This document shows, piece after piece, positions 43,008 to 51,932 of a stretch of DNA of 64,000 bases (position 1 is the stretch's first letter; each line of letters opens with the position of its first letter). Under the pieces are notes generated by a model that did not search any database, had not been told where the DNA came from, and saw only the letters and a list, made by a program, of their open reading frames with translations. The stretch comes from Gemmatimonadota bacterium (lineage in GTDB: Bacteria; JAAXHH01). Location: NCBI GenBank assembly GCA_009841265.1, contig VXMB01000009.1, positions 975,911 to 1,039,910 on the forward strand, given 5' to 3'. The position numbers and the translations under genes are program-made.

Positions 43008-43685
43008 TCAGGGCAGAAGCTCCTTCAGAACCGGCTCGAGCGCCTTCCAGACCAACTCGGCCATGATCGCGTGCCCTTCCGCGGTCGGATGGATGCCATC
43101 CGGCTGATTCAACTCCGGTATGCCGCCGACACCCTCGAGAATGAAGGGGATCAGCGAGACACGCTCCGATTGCGCCAGCTCCGGGTAGATCTCCCTGAAC
43201 TCGGTCACAAAGCGCTGGCCCATATTGGGCGGCGCCTGCATGCCGGCGAGTATGATCTTCGTCGCTGGATACCGCTCCCGGACGCGCTGGATGATGGCCC
43301 GCAGGTTCCGGCGGGTGACGCTGGGATCGACGCCTCGAAGCCCGTCGTTCCCGCCGAGCTCGAGGATGAACACGTCCGGACGGTTCTGCAGCACCCAGTC
43401 GATACGGCTCAGGCCACCCGCCGTGGTCTCCCCGCCCACGCCGCCGTTGATCACCTTGAACGGCCAGCCGAGCCCGTCGATCTTCATCTGCACGAGTTGC
43501 GGAAACGCCTTGTCGGGATCGACCCCGAACCCCGCCGTAAGGCTGTTGCCATAGAACAGCACGGTCATCGGCGCCCCTTCACCCGACGCGTCATGCCCGC
43601 TGTCCGCCGCGGCGACGGGGAGCAGCCAGATCAGGGGGAGCAGCCAGATCGCAGGGAGCAGAAGGGTGGGCACTCGTCTACGCAT
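43008..43685 (-). CDS. SGNH-family esterase / acyl-CoA thioesterase I-like (TesA)
   Basis: This 225-residue secreted enzyme has a signal peptide with a repeated LLPLIWLLP core. The SGNH blocks follow: FYGNSLTAGFG (nucleophile S48, in which GDS is replaced by GNS), GGVGGETT (block II glycine), LELGGNDGLRG (block III Asn) and PDGIHPTAEGH (block V Asp and His). It should act as a periplasmic arylesterase or thioesterase. It converges with the FtsX-like permease gene and is 14 bp from it. No rate difference can be inferred from the Asn. Confidence 0.88.
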   Translation of the reverse strand: MRRRVPTLLLPAIWLLPLIWLLPVAAADSGHDASGEGAPMTVLFYGNSLTAGFGVDPDKAFPQLVQMKIDGLGWPFKVINGGVGGETTAGGLSRIDWVLQNRPDVFILELGGNDGLRGVDPSVTRRNLRAIIQRVRERYPATKIILAGMQAPPNMGQRFVTEFREIYPELAQSERVSLIPFILEGVGGIPELNQPDGIHPTAEGHAIMAELVWKALEPVLKELLP

Positions 43686-43739
43686 GATGGAATCACTCCG
43701 GCATCAAAAGAGAAAACACGAAAATACAAGGTTTACCGC

Positions 43740-43768
43740 TTGACGATACTGGCCGCGCCAGGTAGTAT
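43740..43768 (+). promoter_or_regulatory. Predicted promoter of the sanA-like gene
   Basis: TTGACG (43740-43745), 17 bases, TAGTAT (43763-43768); start near 43775, about 55 bases before the ATG. The spacer contains the inverted repeat CTGG/CCAG. Confidence 0.5.
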
Positions 43769-43830
43769 GACAGTATAACCCCAGTCCTTCTTCCCTCAAA
43801 GATCCATTTCTCCAGAAATCGCCAATTTCA

Positions 43831-44502
43831 ATGCGAAGCAAACCTGCGTTTCGCCATCTGCCGGTATGGACCCGGGTCATTACGGCACTCGCCATGACCG
43901 GTCTCTTCGCAGCCCTGCTGAACGACTTCGCCATTACCCGCAACGCATCCGCCCGTCTGTACTACCAGGCCGAGGAAACGCCCGAGTGCCAGGTGGGACT
44001 CGTACTGGGTACTTCCAAGTACACCGAGGGGCACGTAAACCAGTACTACCGCGCCCGTATCGAAGCCGCCGCCGAGTTGTTTCACGCCGGTCGGGTCAGG
44101 GCTATTCTCGTCAGCGGGGACGCGTCCACACAGTACTATGACGAGACCACGACGATGCAACGGGACCTGGTCGAACTGGGCGTACCGGAAGACTTCATCA
44201 TGCTCGACTACGCCGGCGTGCGGACCCTGGACTCCGTCTTCAGGGCGAAAAAGGTGTTCGGACTCGACCGCGTCATCGTCGTTTCGCAGCAGTTCCACTG
44301 CGAGCGGGCGCTTTACCTCGCGGATGCCGTCGATCTCGCCGCGACGGGTTTCTGTGCCGAAGACACCCCGTATACTCAGTCCCTGCTGGTGCGAAGTCGC
44401 GAAACGCTGGCCCGGGCGATGGCCTTTGTCGACCTGAACATCTTCGACACCCAGCCGCGATCCCTGGAGCAGGACGAGCGGGCGGCGCGGGCCAGCCGAT
44501 GA
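43831..44502 (+). CDS. SanA/YdcF-family (DUF218) membrane-anchored protein
   Basis: This 223-residue protein has one N-terminal membrane segment (about residues 15-32) and a DUF218 domain: VGLVLGTSKYTEGHVNQYYRARIEAA (core VLGTSK), AILVSGDAS and VIVVSQQFHCERAL. SanA affects envelope permeability to large antibiotics at high temperature in E. coli; the biochemical activity of the family is not known. The stop lies inside a 27-bp tandem duplication that adds REASR-like codons to the tail. It has its own promoter. Confidence 0.85.
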   Translation: MRSKPAFRHLPVWTRVITALAMTGLFAALLNDFAITRNASARLYYQAEETPECQVGLVLGTSKYTEGHVNQYYRARIEAAAELFHAGRVRAILVSGDASTQYYDETTTMQRDLVELGVPEDFIMLDYAGVRTLDSVFRAKKVFGLDRVIVVSQQFHCERALYLADAVDLAATGFCAEDTPYTQSLLVRSRETLARAMAFVDLNIFDTQPRSLEQDERAARASR

Positions 44503-44538
44503 GCACGGGCCGCGCGGGCCAGCCGATGAGCACGGGCC
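44485..44538. repeat. 27-bp perfect tandem duplication over the sanA-like stop codon
   Basis: The unit starting GCGCGGGCCAGCC occurs at 44485-44511 and again at 44512-44538, without mismatch. The TGA stop of the upstream gene is inside the first copy. It encodes nothing in frame beyond the stop. Confidence 0.85.
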
Positions 44539-44563
44539 GCGCGACAGGGCGTTGACATTCCAC

Positions 44564-44592
44564 TTGTCCCGGCCTTCCCCTCCGTATACATT
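44564..44592 (+). promoter_or_regulatory. Possible promoter of kynureninase
   Basis: TTGTCC (44564-44569), 17 bases, TACATT (44587-44592). A TTGACA at 44552-44557 lacks a -10 at normal distance. It lies 70 bases before the TTG start. Confidence 0.35.
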
Positions 44593-44661
44593 CCGGTTTT
44601 TCCTTTTCCGCCGATTATTCAGCCGCATTCCCGCGACACCACGACCCGTGGAGGTAGGTGT

Positions 44662-45930
44662 TTGGATTTCGACACGTCGCTCGAGTACGCGCGAAAACTG
44701 GACCACCGCGATGACCTGGGCGGGTTCCGGGATCGCTTTCTGATCGACGACCCCGATCTGATATACCTGGACGGCAATTCCCTCGGGCGGGTTCCCAAGG
44801 AAGCCATCTCCCTGATGGACCGGCTGATCCGACACCAGTGGGGAAACCGGCTCATTCGGGCCTGGAATGACGAATGGATGGGGCTTTCGAGGCGTATCGG
44901 CGGCAAGCTGGCCGGCCTGATCGGCGCCCGGCCCGACGAGGTAATCATCGCCGACTCGACGTCGGTCAACCTCTTCAAGCTGATTGCCGGTGCGCTGAAG
45001 GAGCGGCCCGGGCGGCGCCGAATCGTAACCGACAGCGTGAACTTCCCGTCCGACATCTATATCCTGAAGGCCGTGGCGGACCTGCTCGATCCCGCGTACG
45101 AACTGGTCGTACTCCCCGTGGACAATGGCTTTGCCGTGTCCGAGGAGGCCCTCGACCGGGCCATCGACGACGATACGGCCCTGGTGCTCCTCTCCCACGT
45201 CATGTATAAGTCCAGTTACATGTACGACATGGCGCGGATCACCGAGATCGCCCACGGCCGGGACGCGATGATCCTGTGGGACCTGAGTCATTCCGCCGGT
45301 GTCGTGCCCATGGCATGCCACGACCTGGGCATCGAACTGGCGGTGGGTTCCACGTACAAGTACCTGAACGGCGGCCCGGGAGCTCCGGCGTTCCTTTACG
45401 TCCGCGAGGACCTGCAGGCCAGGCTGGACAATCCGATTTCAGGCTGGTTCGGCCACCGTAAGCAGTTCTATTTCGATACCGAATTCGAACCGGCGTCCGG
45501 CATCGACCGTTATTTGACGGGCACGCCGTCCGTCCTTTCCCTGGCCATGATCGAACCCGGCGTGGATCTCGCGCTCGAAGCCGGCGTGGAGCCCGCGCGC
45601 GCCAAGTCGCTGAGCCAGTCCGAGTACCTGGTCGCCCTCTGGGCGTCTGAACTGGCGCCCCTCGGATTCACGCTGAATTCGCCCCGGAACGGCGCACGGC
45701 GGGGGTCGCACGTCTCCTTCGGCCATACCGAGGGATATCGCATCGACCAGGCGATCCGGGAGGAAAGACAGGTGATTTCCGATTTCCGCATGCCCGACAA
45801 CATCAGGCTGGGCATCGCTCCGCTTTACACGACCTATGAAGAACTGCACACGGCCGTGCACGCGCTGCGCGAGGTCGTGCAGTCCGGTTCATTCCGGCAG
45901 TACAGCGCCGTCATCAAGGGAGTTACCTGA
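44662..45930 (+). CDS. kynU: Kynureninase
   Basis: Kynureninase, a PLP enzyme of fold type I, cleaves kynurenine to anthranilate and alanine. This 422-residue protein starts at a TTG with GGAGG 8 bases upstream. Visible motifs: YLDGNSLGRVPK near residue 32, DSTSVNLFKLI, SHVMYKSSYMYDM, the PLP-aspartate region ILWDLSHSAGVVP and the Schiff-base lysine in GSTYKYLNGGPGA. No other kynurenine genes (kynA, kynB) are here, so it may serve recycling or part of an NAD or tryptophan-breakdown route. A related beta-lyase is an alternative within the family. The next gene starts 2 bp later. Confidence 0.88.
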   Translation: MDFDTSLEYARKLDHRDDLGGFRDRFLIDDPDLIYLDGNSLGRVPKEAISLMDRLIRHQWGNRLIRAWNDEWMGLSRRIGGKLAGLIGARPDEVIIADSTSVNLFKLIAGALKERPGRRRIVTDSVNFPSDIYILKAVADLLDPAYELVVLPVDNGFAVSEEALDRAIDDDTALVLLSHVMYKSSYMYDMARITEIAHGRDAMILWDLSHSAGVVPMACHDLGIELAVGSTYKYLNGGPGAPAFLYVREDLQARLDNPISGWFGHRKQFYFDTEFEPASGIDRYLTGTPSVLSLAMIEPGVDLALEAGVEPARAKSLSQSEYLVALWASELAPLGFTLNSPRNGARRGSHVSFGHTEGYRIDQAIREERQVISDFRMPDNIRLGIAPLYTTYEELHTAVHALREVVQSGSFRQYSAVIKGVT

Positions 45931-45932
45931 CG

Positions 45933-47096
45933 GTGAACGGTCCCGTGCAGATCAATATCCCTTCCATCATCTTCAATGGTGCGGGCGCATTCGACGAAGC
46001 GGCCCCCCAGGCCGCCCGCGCCGGACTTAAAAACGTGCTGGTAGTCTCCGATCCCTACCTCGTCGAACAGGGCCTGCCCACCCGCATGGTGAACCAGTGC
46101 CGCCAGGCGGGCATAGGAGCCTGTGTCTACGGCGACGTAACCCCCGAGCCCACGGACGTGAACGTCGAGGAAGGGCTTGCCCTGCTCAACGAAAACGGCT
46201 GCGACGGCGTCATCGCGGTCGGCGGCGGCAGCAGCATCGACGCGGGGAAAGCCATCGCGGTCATGGCCGCCAACGACGGACCCCTGTCCGCATACGCGGG
46301 CTATCACCGGATTCCTCGGCCTGGCATGCCGCTGTTCGCCATTCCCACGACGGCCGGGACGGGCAGCGAAATGACCCGGGTGACGGTCATAACGGATACG
46401 CGGCGCAACGTGAAGATGATGATCCTGGATGCCCATCTGCTGCCCGCGGCGGCCTTCGTCGACTACACGCTGACCCTGTCTATGCCCCGTCCGCTAACGG
46501 CCAACGTCGGCGTGGACACGCTGACCCACGGTATCGAAGCCTATGTATCGCGCAAGAACGGCACCATAACGGACACGCTCGCCCTTTCCTGCGTCGACCT
46601 CGTCGGCAGGCACCTGGTGCGGGCCTGGAAGCATCCCGGCGACCACGAAGCCCGCAGCGGCATGATGGAAGCCGCCTCCCTGGGCGGCATGGCCTTCGCC
46701 AACAGCTCCGTCTGCCTCGTGCACGGCATGAGCAGGCCCCTCGGCGCGGTCTTCCATTTGCCCCACGGCCTCAGCAATTCCGTGCTGCTGCCGGCCGTCA
46801 CCCGGTTCAGCGCACCGGCGGCGCCTGAGCGGTACGCGGTACTGGCTCGGAAGCTCGGCTGGGCGCAAGAGGAGGACGATACGTCCGCCGCCTGTGAACT
46901 GCTCATCGATGGCCTGCAGAAACTCAACGACACCGTCGAAATACCCGGATTGAGGGACTGCGGAATCTCCAAAGAGGCCCTGACCGGCGCGCTGGACAAG
47001 ATGGCCGACGACGCCCTCGCTTCGGGGAGCCCGCAGAACAATCCGCGCGTGCCCACGGCCGAAGAAATCAAATCGCTTTACCTGGAAGCCTACTGA
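45933..47096 (+). CDS. Iron-containing alcohol dehydrogenase
   Basis: This 387-residue protein of the group III alcohol dehydrogenases begins with GTG right after the kynU stop. It has the NAD-binding AVGGGSSIDAGKA motif, TTAGTGSE, and iron ligands in TANVGVDTLTHGIEAYV (histidine), CLVHGMSRPLG and FHLPHGLSN. Substrate is unknown; in an operon with kynureninase and a nucleoside-sugar-like epimerase it may reduce an aldehyde from amino-acid breakdown. Length is typical. Confidence 0.9.
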   Translation: MNGPVQINIPSIIFNGAGAFDEAAPQAARAGLKNVLVVSDPYLVEQGLPTRMVNQCRQAGIGACVYGDVTPEPTDVNVEEGLALLNENGCDGVIAVGGGSSIDAGKAIAVMAANDGPLSAYAGYHRIPRPGMPLFAIPTTAGTGSEMTRVTVITDTRRNVKMMILDAHLLPAAAFVDYTLTLSMPRPLTANVGVDTLTHGIEAYVSRKNGTITDTLALSCVDLVGRHLVRAWKHPGDHEARSGMMEAASLGGMAFANSSVCLVHGMSRPLGAVFHLPHGLSNSVLLPAVTRFSAPAAPERYAVLARKLGWAQEEDDTSAACELLIDGLQKLNDTVEIPGLRDCGISKEALTGALDKMADDALASGSPQNNPRVPTAEEIKSLYLEAY

Positions 47097-47106
47097 AGGG
47101 AGCCGC

Positions 47107-47943
47107 ATGGCGTTTAACACGCTGCTCATCGGGGGCAGGGGGACGATCGGCTCCGGACTCAGGACGTACCTGCCGGGGATGGACGAGAGATACCGCTTCT
47201 GTTCCATCGACCTGCCCGGGGCGCCCGACCGGGCAGAGGGCCGCGCCTCAGGCCGGTTCGTCGATATGAACATCGTCGAAGAACCGGATCGATTCCGGGC
47301 TATGCTCCCCGGGTTCGATCTCGTCGTCTACCTGGCCCGGCAGGGCGATCTCGCCGCCATGAACGCGATGACTGACCTGGTGTTCGAATCGGTGCTGGAC
47401 CTGTGCGGTCCGGGCGGTCCGGGCGGTCCAGGTGGTCAGGAAGGTCCGGACCACCGGCCGATGATCGTGGGTTCGAGTTCCGTGCACGCGGTGGACGACG
47501 CCTATCGCTTTTTCGAATCGGGCGCGTACGCGTTGATCGCGGAACGGAGGTTCGATTCGATCCAGGAATGGCCTGATCCGATCTCCGCACGCCTGCCCGC
47601 CTGCCCGATCAACGACTACGGCCACGAGAAGGCCTACGTCGAGGCCTGGGTGGAAAGGGCGGCAGAACGGGGTTGCGGCACGGTGGCCACGCGCTGGGGA
47701 GGCGTGAACCCCCGCAACACGCCCATCACGGAGGAGCGCGGGTATTTCGCCGTCTGGTGCCACCAGCAGGACGCGGCGGCCATGGTCCACGCGGCGTACA
47801 CGGCCCATCTCGCCGGCAAGTTGCCTCCCGCCCGGCACTATTTCGTCATTTCGGACAATACGTACAACATTTTCGACTTACAGACGCCGAAGGAAGAGAT
47901 CGGCTACGCGCCCCGGCACGATGCCGAGACTTTTTTCCGCTGA
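47107..47943 (+). CDS. NAD(P)-dependent epimerase/dehydratase-like (SDR) protein
   Basis: This 278-residue protein has the extended SDR pattern: the dinucleotide-binding LLIGGRGTIGSGL, a Ser-containing strand PMIVGSSSVHAV and the catalytic YGHEKAYVEAW (YxxxK). It resembles NAD-dependent uronate dehydrogenases and related epimerases. A glycine- and proline-rich repeat (GPGGPGGPGG) interrupts the fold around residue 100, coded by a 9-base repeat at 47407-47435, as an in-frame insertion. GAAGGGAG is a fair ribosome-binding site. Confidence 0.82.
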   Translation: MAFNTLLIGGRGTIGSGLRTYLPGMDERYRFCSIDLPGAPDRAEGRASGRFVDMNIVEEPDRFRAMLPGFDLVVYLARQGDLAAMNAMTDLVFESVLDLCGPGGPGGPGGQEGPDHRPMIVGSSSVHAVDDAYRFFESGAYALIAERRFDSIQEWPDPISARLPACPINDYGHEKAYVEAWVERAAERGCGTVATRWGGVNPRNTPITEERGYFAVWCHQQDAAAMVHAAYTAHLAGKLPPARHYFVISDNTYNIFDLQTPKEEIGYAPRHDAETFFR

Positions 47944-47973
47944 TCACCCTCCGAACGGAGAAATATCCAGACC

Positions 47974-49617
47974 ATGCGATACGATCCCCACACCTACCGT
48001 GGTTCGCGGCGCTCGGTCGTCATGGCGCCCCGGGGCATGGTGGCCACGAGCCAGCCGCTGGCCGCCCAGGCCGGCATCGAGATCCTCAAATCCGGCGGCA
48101 ACGCCATTGACGCCGCCATCGCCGTCAACGCCGTACTCGGCGTGGTGGAACCCATGTCCTGCGGCATCGGCGGCGACCTGTTCGCCATCGTCCGGGAGGC
48201 CGAAAGCGGCGGACTGACCGGACTCAACGCGAGCGGCCGGGCACCCTACGCGGCCACGATCGACTACTACGACGGGCTAGGACATGAATACATCCCCGGT
48301 ACAGGTCCGCTAAACTGGTCCGTCCCGGGTTGCGTCGACGGTTGGTCCTGCCTCCTCGACCGCTTCGGAACGATGTCCCTGGGGCAGGTGCTGGAACCTG
48401 CTATCTACTACGCGGAGAACGGGTTTCCCGTATCGGACATCATTGCGCGGGACTGGGCGGGATCCACCCCGCTGCTGAAGCCGTGGCCCGAGTCCGTCCG
48501 CGTCTACCTGCCCGGAGGGAAGGCGCCCGAACCCGGCGCGGTGTTCCGGAACCCGGACCTGGTCCGTTCATACCGCATCCTGGCCGAGGGTGGTCGCGAC
48601 GCGTTCTACGAAGGCGAAATCGCCGAGGCCGTCGTGGCCTGTTCCCGGGACGTCGGTGGGCTGTTCAGCCCCGAGGATTTCCGGGACCACGCGTCGACCT
48701 GGGACGATCCCGTCAGCGTCGACTACCGGGGCTATACGGTCTGGGAACTGCCCCCGAGCGGGCAGGGCATCGCCGCCCTGCAGATGCTGAACATCCTGGA
48801 AGGCTACGACCTTGCCGAAACGGGCTGCCTGTCGGCCGAAACGCTGCACCTGCAGATCGAAGCCAAGAAACTCGCCTACGCCGACCGCGCCGTGTTCTAC
48901 GCCGATCCCGCCTTCGCGGACGTACCCGTGGAAGCGCTGCTTGCCAAGGACTACGCCGACCGGCAGCGCGCACGGATCGATCCCCGCAGGGCGGCCGTCG
49001 ACGTCCCGGAAGGCGAACCCATCCTGCAGCACGGGGACACGGCCTACATGACCGTCGTCGACCAGGACCGCAACGTCGTTTCGTTTATCCAGAGCATCTT
49101 CCGGGGTTTCGGATCGGGCATCGTGCCGGAGGGCACGGGATTTCCCATCCAGAACCGGGGGCAGCTCTTCTCGCTGGATCCCACGCATCGCAACGCCCTG
49201 GCGCCCCACAAGCGGCCCTTCCACACCATCATCCCCGCCATGGTGACCTGGGACGGGCGCCCCTGGCTCACATTCGGCCTGATGGGCGGCGCCATGCAGC
49301 CGCAGGGACACGTCCAGGTCCTCTGCAGCATGATCGATTTCGGCATGGACGTGCAGGAGGCGGGCGACGCGCCGCGATTCCAGCACTTCGGTTCGGCCGA
49401 ACCCACGGGCGCCCCCATGGAGGCTGGAGGAGGCAGGGTCAACGTGGAAGACGGCATCGGCGAAGGTGCCTTCCGGCGGCTCGAGGAAATGGGCCATCGG
49501 ATATCCCGTTCTGCCCACGGGTACGGCGGCTACCAGGCGATCCGCATCGATCCGGAATCCGGCATGCTGCACGGCGCGTCGGAGCCCCGGAAAGACGGTT
49601 GCGCGATCGGTTATTAA
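47974..49617 (+). CDS. ggt: Gamma-glutamyltransferase
   Basis: This 547-residue Ntn-hydrolase cleaves the gamma-glutamyl bond of glutathione and similar peptides. It is autoprocessed before the nucleophile threonine T356, in the motif HGDTAYMTVVD. The large-subunit part has GGNAIDAAIAVNAVLGVVEP (core GGNAIDAAIAV) and NASGRAP; the small-subunit part has NRGQLFSLDPTHRNALAP in pieces and the GGAMQPQGHVQ region. No signal peptide is apparent, so it may be cytoplasmic or the true N-terminus may lie upstream. It forms the end of the kynU gene group. Confidence 0.92.
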   Translation: MRYDPHTYRGSRRSVVMAPRGMVATSQPLAAQAGIEILKSGGNAIDAAIAVNAVLGVVEPMSCGIGGDLFAIVREAESGGLTGLNASGRAPYAATIDYYDGLGHEYIPGTGPLNWSVPGCVDGWSCLLDRFGTMSLGQVLEPAIYYAENGFPVSDIIARDWAGSTPLLKPWPESVRVYLPGGKAPEPGAVFRNPDLVRSYRILAEGGRDAFYEGEIAEAVVACSRDVGGLFSPEDFRDHASTWDDPVSVDYRGYTVWELPPSGQGIAALQMLNILEGYDLAETGCLSAETLHLQIEAKKLAYADRAVFYADPAFADVPVEALLAKDYADRQRARIDPRRAAVDVPEGEPILQHGDTAYMTVVDQDRNVVSFIQSIFRGFGSGIVPEGTGFPIQNRGQLFSLDPTHRNALAPHKRPFHTIIPAMVTWDGRPWLTFGLMGGAMQPQGHVQVLCSMIDFGMDVQEAGDAPRFQHFGSAEPTGAPMEAGGGRVNVEDGIGEGAFRRLEEMGHRISRSAHGYGGYQAIRIDPESGMLHGASEPRKDGCAIGY

Positions 49618-49620
49618 CGC

Positions 49621-50934
49621 TTAGCGCAGGCCCGGCAGCCAGGTCGCTAACATCGGAGCGTAGACCAGGCAGCCCAGGCAGATGAGCTGGATCACGATAA
49701 AGGGCAAAATACCCTTGTAGATATGGCGGGTCTGCACTTCGGGCGGGGCCACCCCTTTGAGGTAGAACAGGGAAAACCCAAAGGGTGGCGTGAGGAAGGA
49801 TGTCTGCAGATTCACCGCGATCAGGATGCCGAGCCACAGCAGATCGACGCCGAAGGCGATGAAGATGGGCGTGACAACCGGTACGATGATGTAGGTGATC
49901 TGGATGAAATCTATGAAGAAGCCGGCGATGAAGATCATGACCAGGACCAGGGCCAGGAAGGCGTAGGTACTCAGGTTGGCGTCCATGATCAGGCTGGTCA
50001 TGTACGCGTCGCCCTTCATGCCCCGGAACACCAGACCAAAGGCCTCGGCGCCTACCAGCACGAAGAAGACCATGCACGTGATGTGCGTGCACTCCTTCAT
50101 GACCTCCTTCAGCGTTTCATAAGAAAACTTGCCCTGGAAAACGGTGAGCAGGGTCGCGCCCAGCGCACCCACGGCCGCCGCTTCCGTCGGCGAGGTGATG
50201 CCCGCGAAGATGGAACCCAGCACGACGGTCATCAGGCCCAGGGGAAGCAGGAAGGCCCGGATGATCTTCCTGAACATGCCGCTTTCCCGGAAGGCGGCCA
50301 GTTCATCGGCCGGCATGGCCGGCGCCTCGGTCGGCTTGATCACGGCCACGATGGCAAGCCACACGAGGTACATGCCCACGAGAATCGCGCCCGGTATGAC
50401 CGCGCCGATGAACATGTCGCCGACCGACACGTTGAGGATGCTCCCGAGCAGCACGAGCACTACGCTGGGCGGTATGATCTGCCCGAGCGTCCCCGACGCG
50501 GCGATCGTGCCCGTGGCCACCTGGGGACTGTAGCCCCGCCTGAGCATTGTGGGCAGGCTGAGCAGGCCCATGGTCACGACCGTCGCCCCCACGATTCCGG
50601 TGGATGCGCCCAGCAAGGCCCCCACGATCACCACCGCCACGGCGAGTCCGCCCCGCAGCCGGCCGAAGAGCAGGGCCATGGTCTCCAGCATGTCCTCGGC
50701 CAGGCCCGATTTCTCCAGCATGACGCCCATGTAGACGAACAGGGGCACGGCAAGCAGGACGTAATTCGTCATGACGCCCCAGATGCGCAGGGGCAGCAGG
50801 TTGAAGAAATCCGCGCCGAAGGTCATCAGCCCGAGGAGTACGGACACGCCGCCCAGGGTAAAGGCGACCGGGTACCCCATCAGGAGCAGCAGGAAGAGGA
50901 CCAGGAAGAGGATGAGGGGCATCGCTTCGGTCAA
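49621..50934 (-). CDS. TRAP transporter large permease (DctM-like)
   Basis: This 437-residue membrane protein with about twelve hydrophobic segments is the large subunit of a TRAP transporter, which uses the sodium gradient to import carboxylates bound by a periplasmic protein. Sequences LLLLMGYPVAFTLGG, GIVGATVVTMGLLSLP, LGQIIPPSVVLVLLG and PFGFSLFYLKGVAP are family hallmarks. Its ATG overlaps the small permease stop (ATGA). No DctP gene lies within 10 kb on either side inside the window. Confidence 0.93.
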   Translation of the reverse strand: MTEAMPLILFLVLFLLLLMGYPVAFTLGGVSVLLGLMTFGADFFNLLPLRIWGVMTNYVLLAVPLFVYMGVMLEKSGLAEDMLETMALLFGRLRGGLAVAVVIVGALLGASTGIVGATVVTMGLLSLPTMLRRGYSPQVATGTIAASGTLGQIIPPSVVLVLLGSILNVSVGDMFIGAVIPGAILVGMYLVWLAIVAVIKPTEAPAMPADELAAFRESGMFRKIIRAFLLPLGLMTVVLGSIFAGITSPTEAAAVGALGATLLTVFQGKFSYETLKEVMKECTHITCMVFFVLVGAEAFGLVFRGMKGDAYMTSLIMDANLSTYAFLALVLVMIFIAGFFIDFIQITYIIVPVVTPIFIAFGVDLLWLGILIAVNLQTSFLTPPFGFSLFYLKGVAPPEVQTRHIYKGILPFIVIQLICLGCLVYAPMLATWLPGLR

Positions 50935-51521
50935 ACCGCGTCCTCCTCCCTGGCCGAAAGCCCTCTCGGGGGCGATTCGTCCGTTTCGCCCAAGGGATCT
51001 TCACCTCCGTGGATGAACCGGTCCAGGGAGCGTGCCGCCAGGGCCAGTCCCTGGAGGAGTATAAGCGAGAACCCGAGGGGGATCATGGCCTTCAGGATGT
51101 AGCGGGCGGGCAGGCCGCCGGGATCCGGCGAAACCTCACCGATTCGGAAGGAATTCAGGACGAAGTTCTGGGAGCTCCAGATCGCGATCACCGCGAAGGG
51201 AAGCAGAAACAGCAGGCTGCCGATGAGATTGACCAGGGCCTGGTTTCGTGGCTTGAAGTTCATGTAGAGCACGTCCACGCGGACGTGCTTGTTGTGTTTA
51301 AGGGCCCACGCCGAGGCGAGCAGGAAGATCACCGCGAAGAAGTGCCACTCCAGTTCCTGCACTGCCACGCTGCTGCTACGCAGGAAATACCGGGTGAACA
51401 CGTCGATACAGACGGTCAGGACGAGCAGGGTCGTAAACCAGGAAACGACCGAGCCGACACGTTCGTTCAACCCGTCCACGAACCGTACGAATTTCCGAAG
51501 CGCGTTCAATTCCGTGTTCAC
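50931..51521 (-). CDS. TRAP transporter small permease (DctQ-like)
   Basis: This 196-residue protein has four hydrophobic segments (about 22-42, 50-68, 92-115 and 135-160) and the DctQ-type sequence VDVLYMNFKPR. It pairs with the large permease it overlaps. The start is GTG; a TTG three codons later has better spacing to AGGAAGG. The last 30 residues are acidic and polar. Confidence 0.88.
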   Translation of the reverse strand: MNTELNALRKFVRFVDGLNERVGSVVSWFTTLLVLTVCIDVFTRYFLRSSSVAVQELEWHFFAVIFLLASAWALKHNKHVRVDVLYMNFKPRNQALVNLIGSLLFLLPFAVIAIWSSQNFVLNSFRIGEVSPDPGGLPARYILKAMIPLGFSLILLQGLALAARSLDRFIHGGEDPLGETDESPPRGLSAREEDAV

Positions 51522-51932
51522 CTTCCTGGTGGCCGCGGCGCGTGGTCAGCATGGCCCGGCCGGGCCGGTCCGACGTCCGCGGGCGTAACGCGTTCCCGTT
51601 GGCGATTCGGTTTCCCGAGGGGGAATCACAGGACAAAGGGGTTTTCAATATGCCGCATCGGTCTTGAATATACAACCCAAAATACCCGCGCCTTTCATTT
51701 TGACTGCCTTCGTCTTGACGACGCCCACCTGATTGACCGGGCCGTGCCGAGCCGTGCGGGCCGTGTCGGGTCGTCCCAGGTCGTGCCGGGGCGTGCCAGA
51801 CCGACCGGGCCTCACCCGGACCGCGCCGGACCCGGCCCCATCGGCCCTTTAACCTTGTCGCCGATTCCGGTGGATGTATATTGCACCTTGAAATGTATCC
51901 CCTCGCATTCCGCAACGTCTGGAGACCGTGAT
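51522..51932. other. Intergenic region with GC-rich imperfect repeats
   Basis: No gene is visible in this 411-bp gap between divergent gene groups. From about 51720 to 51850 the sequence is a string of imperfect copies of a GTGCCGG / GGGTCGTGCC-like 10-11-base word. A possible minus-strand promoter for the TRAP genes is weak (TTGTAT, 17 bases, CATATT near 51640-51670). Confidence 0.5.
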
